Source of the DNA: Alphaproteobacteria bacterium
GTDB taxonomy: Bacteria; Pseudomonadota; Alphaproteobacteria; SHNJ01
Direction: 5' to 3'
Length of the DNA: 7,246 nt
NCBI GenBank assembly: GCA_947456345.1
Contig: CANGQU010000032.1
Span: 1 to 7,246, forward strand
Below the pieces are notes generated by a model. That model did no database searches. It was not told the DNA's origin and worked only from the letters and a program-made list of their open reading frames with translations. Each line of letters begins with the position of its first letter. Position 1 is the stretch's first letter. Positions 5,942 to 7,246 of this stretch are shown here, in pieces. The translations under genes and the position numbers were made by a program.

Positions 5942-6652
5942 TCAGCAGTTGGTTTCAGCCACTGGGATTGGCGCATGCCCACACAAGATATCGGCCCGGT
6001 CGGCGATTATGCGCATTTCCCGCTCCAGCAACAATCGCGCTTGCTCCAACGCCTCGGCGTCGGCGTCGGCTGGCACGTTAATGGAATTACCCCAGATATA
6101 CACCCCACGGCCAAACGGCAAATTGATCAAGAACCGATCCCAGCTGCGCAGCATTTTGCGCCTGGTGGTAGCGACCACGACCGGCACGATCGGCAAGCCC
6201 GTAACCTTGGCCAAATAAACCGCCCCCGCCGCCACATGATACCGCGGGCCGCGCGGACCATCCGGGGTAATGCCGATGGATATGCCGCGTTTGGTCGCCT
6301 CGATCAATCCGCGCAGAGCCTGGGTCGAGCCGCGCGAGGTCGAACCCGCAATCGTGCCAACATTGTAATGGCCGATGGTCTTGGCGATCAGCTTGCCGTC
6401 GCGGTGGTGCGAGATCAACATCGATGCGGGAATACCCTGCCGCCAGCAGCGGCACATCATGAACAAACGGTTATGCCAAAAGGTAACGATGGTCGGCTGG
6501 CCGTGGTCCCAGCGGTTGCGGATATCGCTGCCGCCGATGACTTGCCAGCGATTAGTCCAATACACAAACTCCATAGCCAAATACGCAATCCAGGCTATAA
6601 GCGCGATCATGACGCGGGTGCGCAACAGCCAGCGGCGAAAACGGCGGATCAC
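5942..6652 (-). CDS. DUF374 lysophospholipid acyltransferase-like protein
   Basis: This 236-residue protein of the DUF374/LPLAT type has a basic N-terminus (RRFRRWLLRTR) followed by one hydrophobic segment (about 14-31), which suggests an inner-membrane anchor with the active site in the cytoplasm. Family motifs visible are FWHNRL (58-63), SHHRDGKLIAKTI (81-93), AGSTSRGSTQALRGLI (102-117) and ITPDGPRGP (128-136), followed by LPIVPV. The canonical LpxL-type HX4D box is not evident; H60 in WHNRL is the likely catalytic His. Known members sit beside LPS genes and are thought to acylate lipid A or phospholipid. The position between the exporter and waaA supports a lipid A-related role, but the substrate is unknown. 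Translation starts at GTG 6650-6652, which overlaps the upstream TGA as GTGA, with GGAG seven bases before it. The 3' end lies 14 bp before waaA. Confidence 0.85.
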   Translation of the reverse strand: MIRRFRRWLLRTRVMIALIAWIAYLAMEFVYWTNRWQVIGGSDIRNRWDHGQPTIVTFWHNRLFMMCRCWRQGIPASMLISHHRDGKLIAKTIGHYNVGTIAGSTSRGSTQALRGLIEATKRGISIGITPDGPRGPRYHVAAGAVYLAKVTGLPIVPVVVATTRRKMLRSWDRFLINLPFGRGVYIWGNSINVPADADAEALEQARLLLEREMRIIADRADILCGHAPIPVAETNC

Positions 6653-7246
6653 ACTGTTGCTCCATTTTTGGCGACGAGCGGGTGCTGCAAATAATACATC
6701 GTGGCATAAGCGCCGCCCATGGCCAATAATTCGGCATGCTTGCCCTGCTCGATGATACGGCCTTGATCAATGACATAAATCCAATCCGCATGCAAAATCG
6801 TCGATAAGCGGTGCGCGACCATGATCGTGGTGCGCCCCTGCATCAAGGTTTGCAACGCGCCCTGGACCTGCCGTTCGGTTTCGCTATCCAAAGCCGAAGT
6901 CGCCTCGTCCAACAGCAAAATCGGCGCATCTTTCAGCATAGCTCGGGCGATGGCGATCCGTTGGCGCTGCCCGCCAGATAATTTCGATCCCTGCGGGCCG
7001 ACATGGGTGGCATAGCCGTTGGGCAATTGGCGGATAAAATCATGCGCCCCGGCCAAACTTGCCGCGCGCTCGATTTCGGCCACGCTGGCGGATGGCTTGC
7101 CATAAGCGATATTGGCCATCACCGTGTCGTCGAACAACAATGTTTCTTGGGACACCAGGGCGATTTTTTCACGCAGCGATTGCATCGTAACGCTGCGCAC
7201 ATCTTGGTCGTCAATTAAAATCCGGCCCATTTGCACATCATAAAAA
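6649..7246 (-). CDS. msbA: MsbA-like lipid A ABC exporter, C-terminal part
   Basis: The frame runs off the right edge, where the first visible residues are FYDVQMGRILIDDQDV, so the transmembrane domain and Walker A are outside the window. The 198 visible residues are most of an ABC nucleotide-binding domain: Q-loop (ALVSQETLLFDDTVMANI), signature LSGGQRQRIAIARAM, Walker B ILLLDEATSALD and H-loop VAHRLST, then a typical C-terminal tail. The GTG at 7236 is internal to the domain and is not a start. The sequence alone supports an ABCB-type exporter; the name MsbA, the flippase that moves lipid A-core across the inner membrane, rests on the adjacent waaA and lpxK genes. Other ABCB exporters are possible. 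Its TGA at 6649-6651 overlaps the next start codon. Confidence 0.8.
   Translation of the reverse strand, partial: FYDVQMGRILIDDQDVRSVTMQSLREKIALVSQETLLFDDTVMANIAYGKPSASVAEIERAASLAGAHDFIRQLPNGYATHVGPQGSKLSGGQRQRIAIARAMLKDAPILLLDEATSALDSETERQVQGALQTLMQGRTTIMVAHRLSTILHADWIYVIDQGRIIEQGKHAELLAMGGAYATMYYLQHPLVAKNGATV
6660..6663 (-). promoter_or_regulatory. Ribosome binding site for the GTG-initiated acyltransferase gene
   Basis: GGAG lies seven bases before the GTG at 6650-6652, inside the end of the exporter gene. This spacing supports the GTG as the true start and indicates translational coupling. Confidence 0.6.

Noticed and set aside
5975..6694. Long plus-strand open frame (239 codons) opposite the acyltransferase gene
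   Set aside because: It is antisense to a protein with clear DUF374 motifs, lacks recognisable domains and is His/Arg/Ala-rich as expected for a shadow of GC-rich coding DNA.

Overview
The window looks like chromosomal DNA from an alphaproteobacterium. The evidence is the gene content: an LPS export and lipid A/Kdo block in the order msbA-like ABC exporter, DUF374-type acyltransferase, waaA, lpxK, close to a divergent xseA/purD pair. Base composition is moderately GC-rich but uneven. The class-level assignment is an inference from protein flavour and gene order; I cannot name a genus.

Layout from left to right. Bases 1-198 hold the 3' end of an unrecognised plus-strand gene, which ends directly against the 3' end of purD (minus strand, 199-1467). 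purD and xseA (plus, 1503-2849) are divergent, with only 35 bp between their starts; one ATAATA block there could serve as the -10 element in both directions. xseA converges on, and overlaps by 14 bp, a minus-strand gene of unknown function (2836-3465). This gene has different codon use and a YHGT motif resembling ADP-ribosyltransferase-fold proteins. It is preceded by a good sigma-70-like promoter placed so that the mRNA should start at the ATG itself (leaderless). Bases 3466-3658 are non-coding and contain a nested, strongly palindromic element of about 88 bp that resembles a dispersed intergenic repeat.

From 3659 to the right edge, four minus-strand genes form one tightly packed unit, transcribed from right to left: the C-terminal part of an MsbA-like ABC exporter (cut by the window edge), a DUF374 lysophospholipid-acyltransferase-like protein, waaA (Kdo transferase) and lpxK (lipid A 4'-kinase). 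Junctions are a 4-bp GTGA overlap, a 14-bp gap and a 14-bp overlap. WaaA and LpxK act in Kdo2-lipid A synthesis, the exporter probably flips the product across the inner membrane, and the acyltransferase probably modifies a lipid A or phospholipid acyl chain.

Most of the window is ordinary housekeeping. The parts worth a second look are the ART-like gene with its leaderless promoter, the palindromic element beside it, the shared purD/xseA promoter, and an unusual replacement in a conserved LpxK motif. I see no CRISPR array, tRNA, rRNA, transposase or clearly new multi-gene system.
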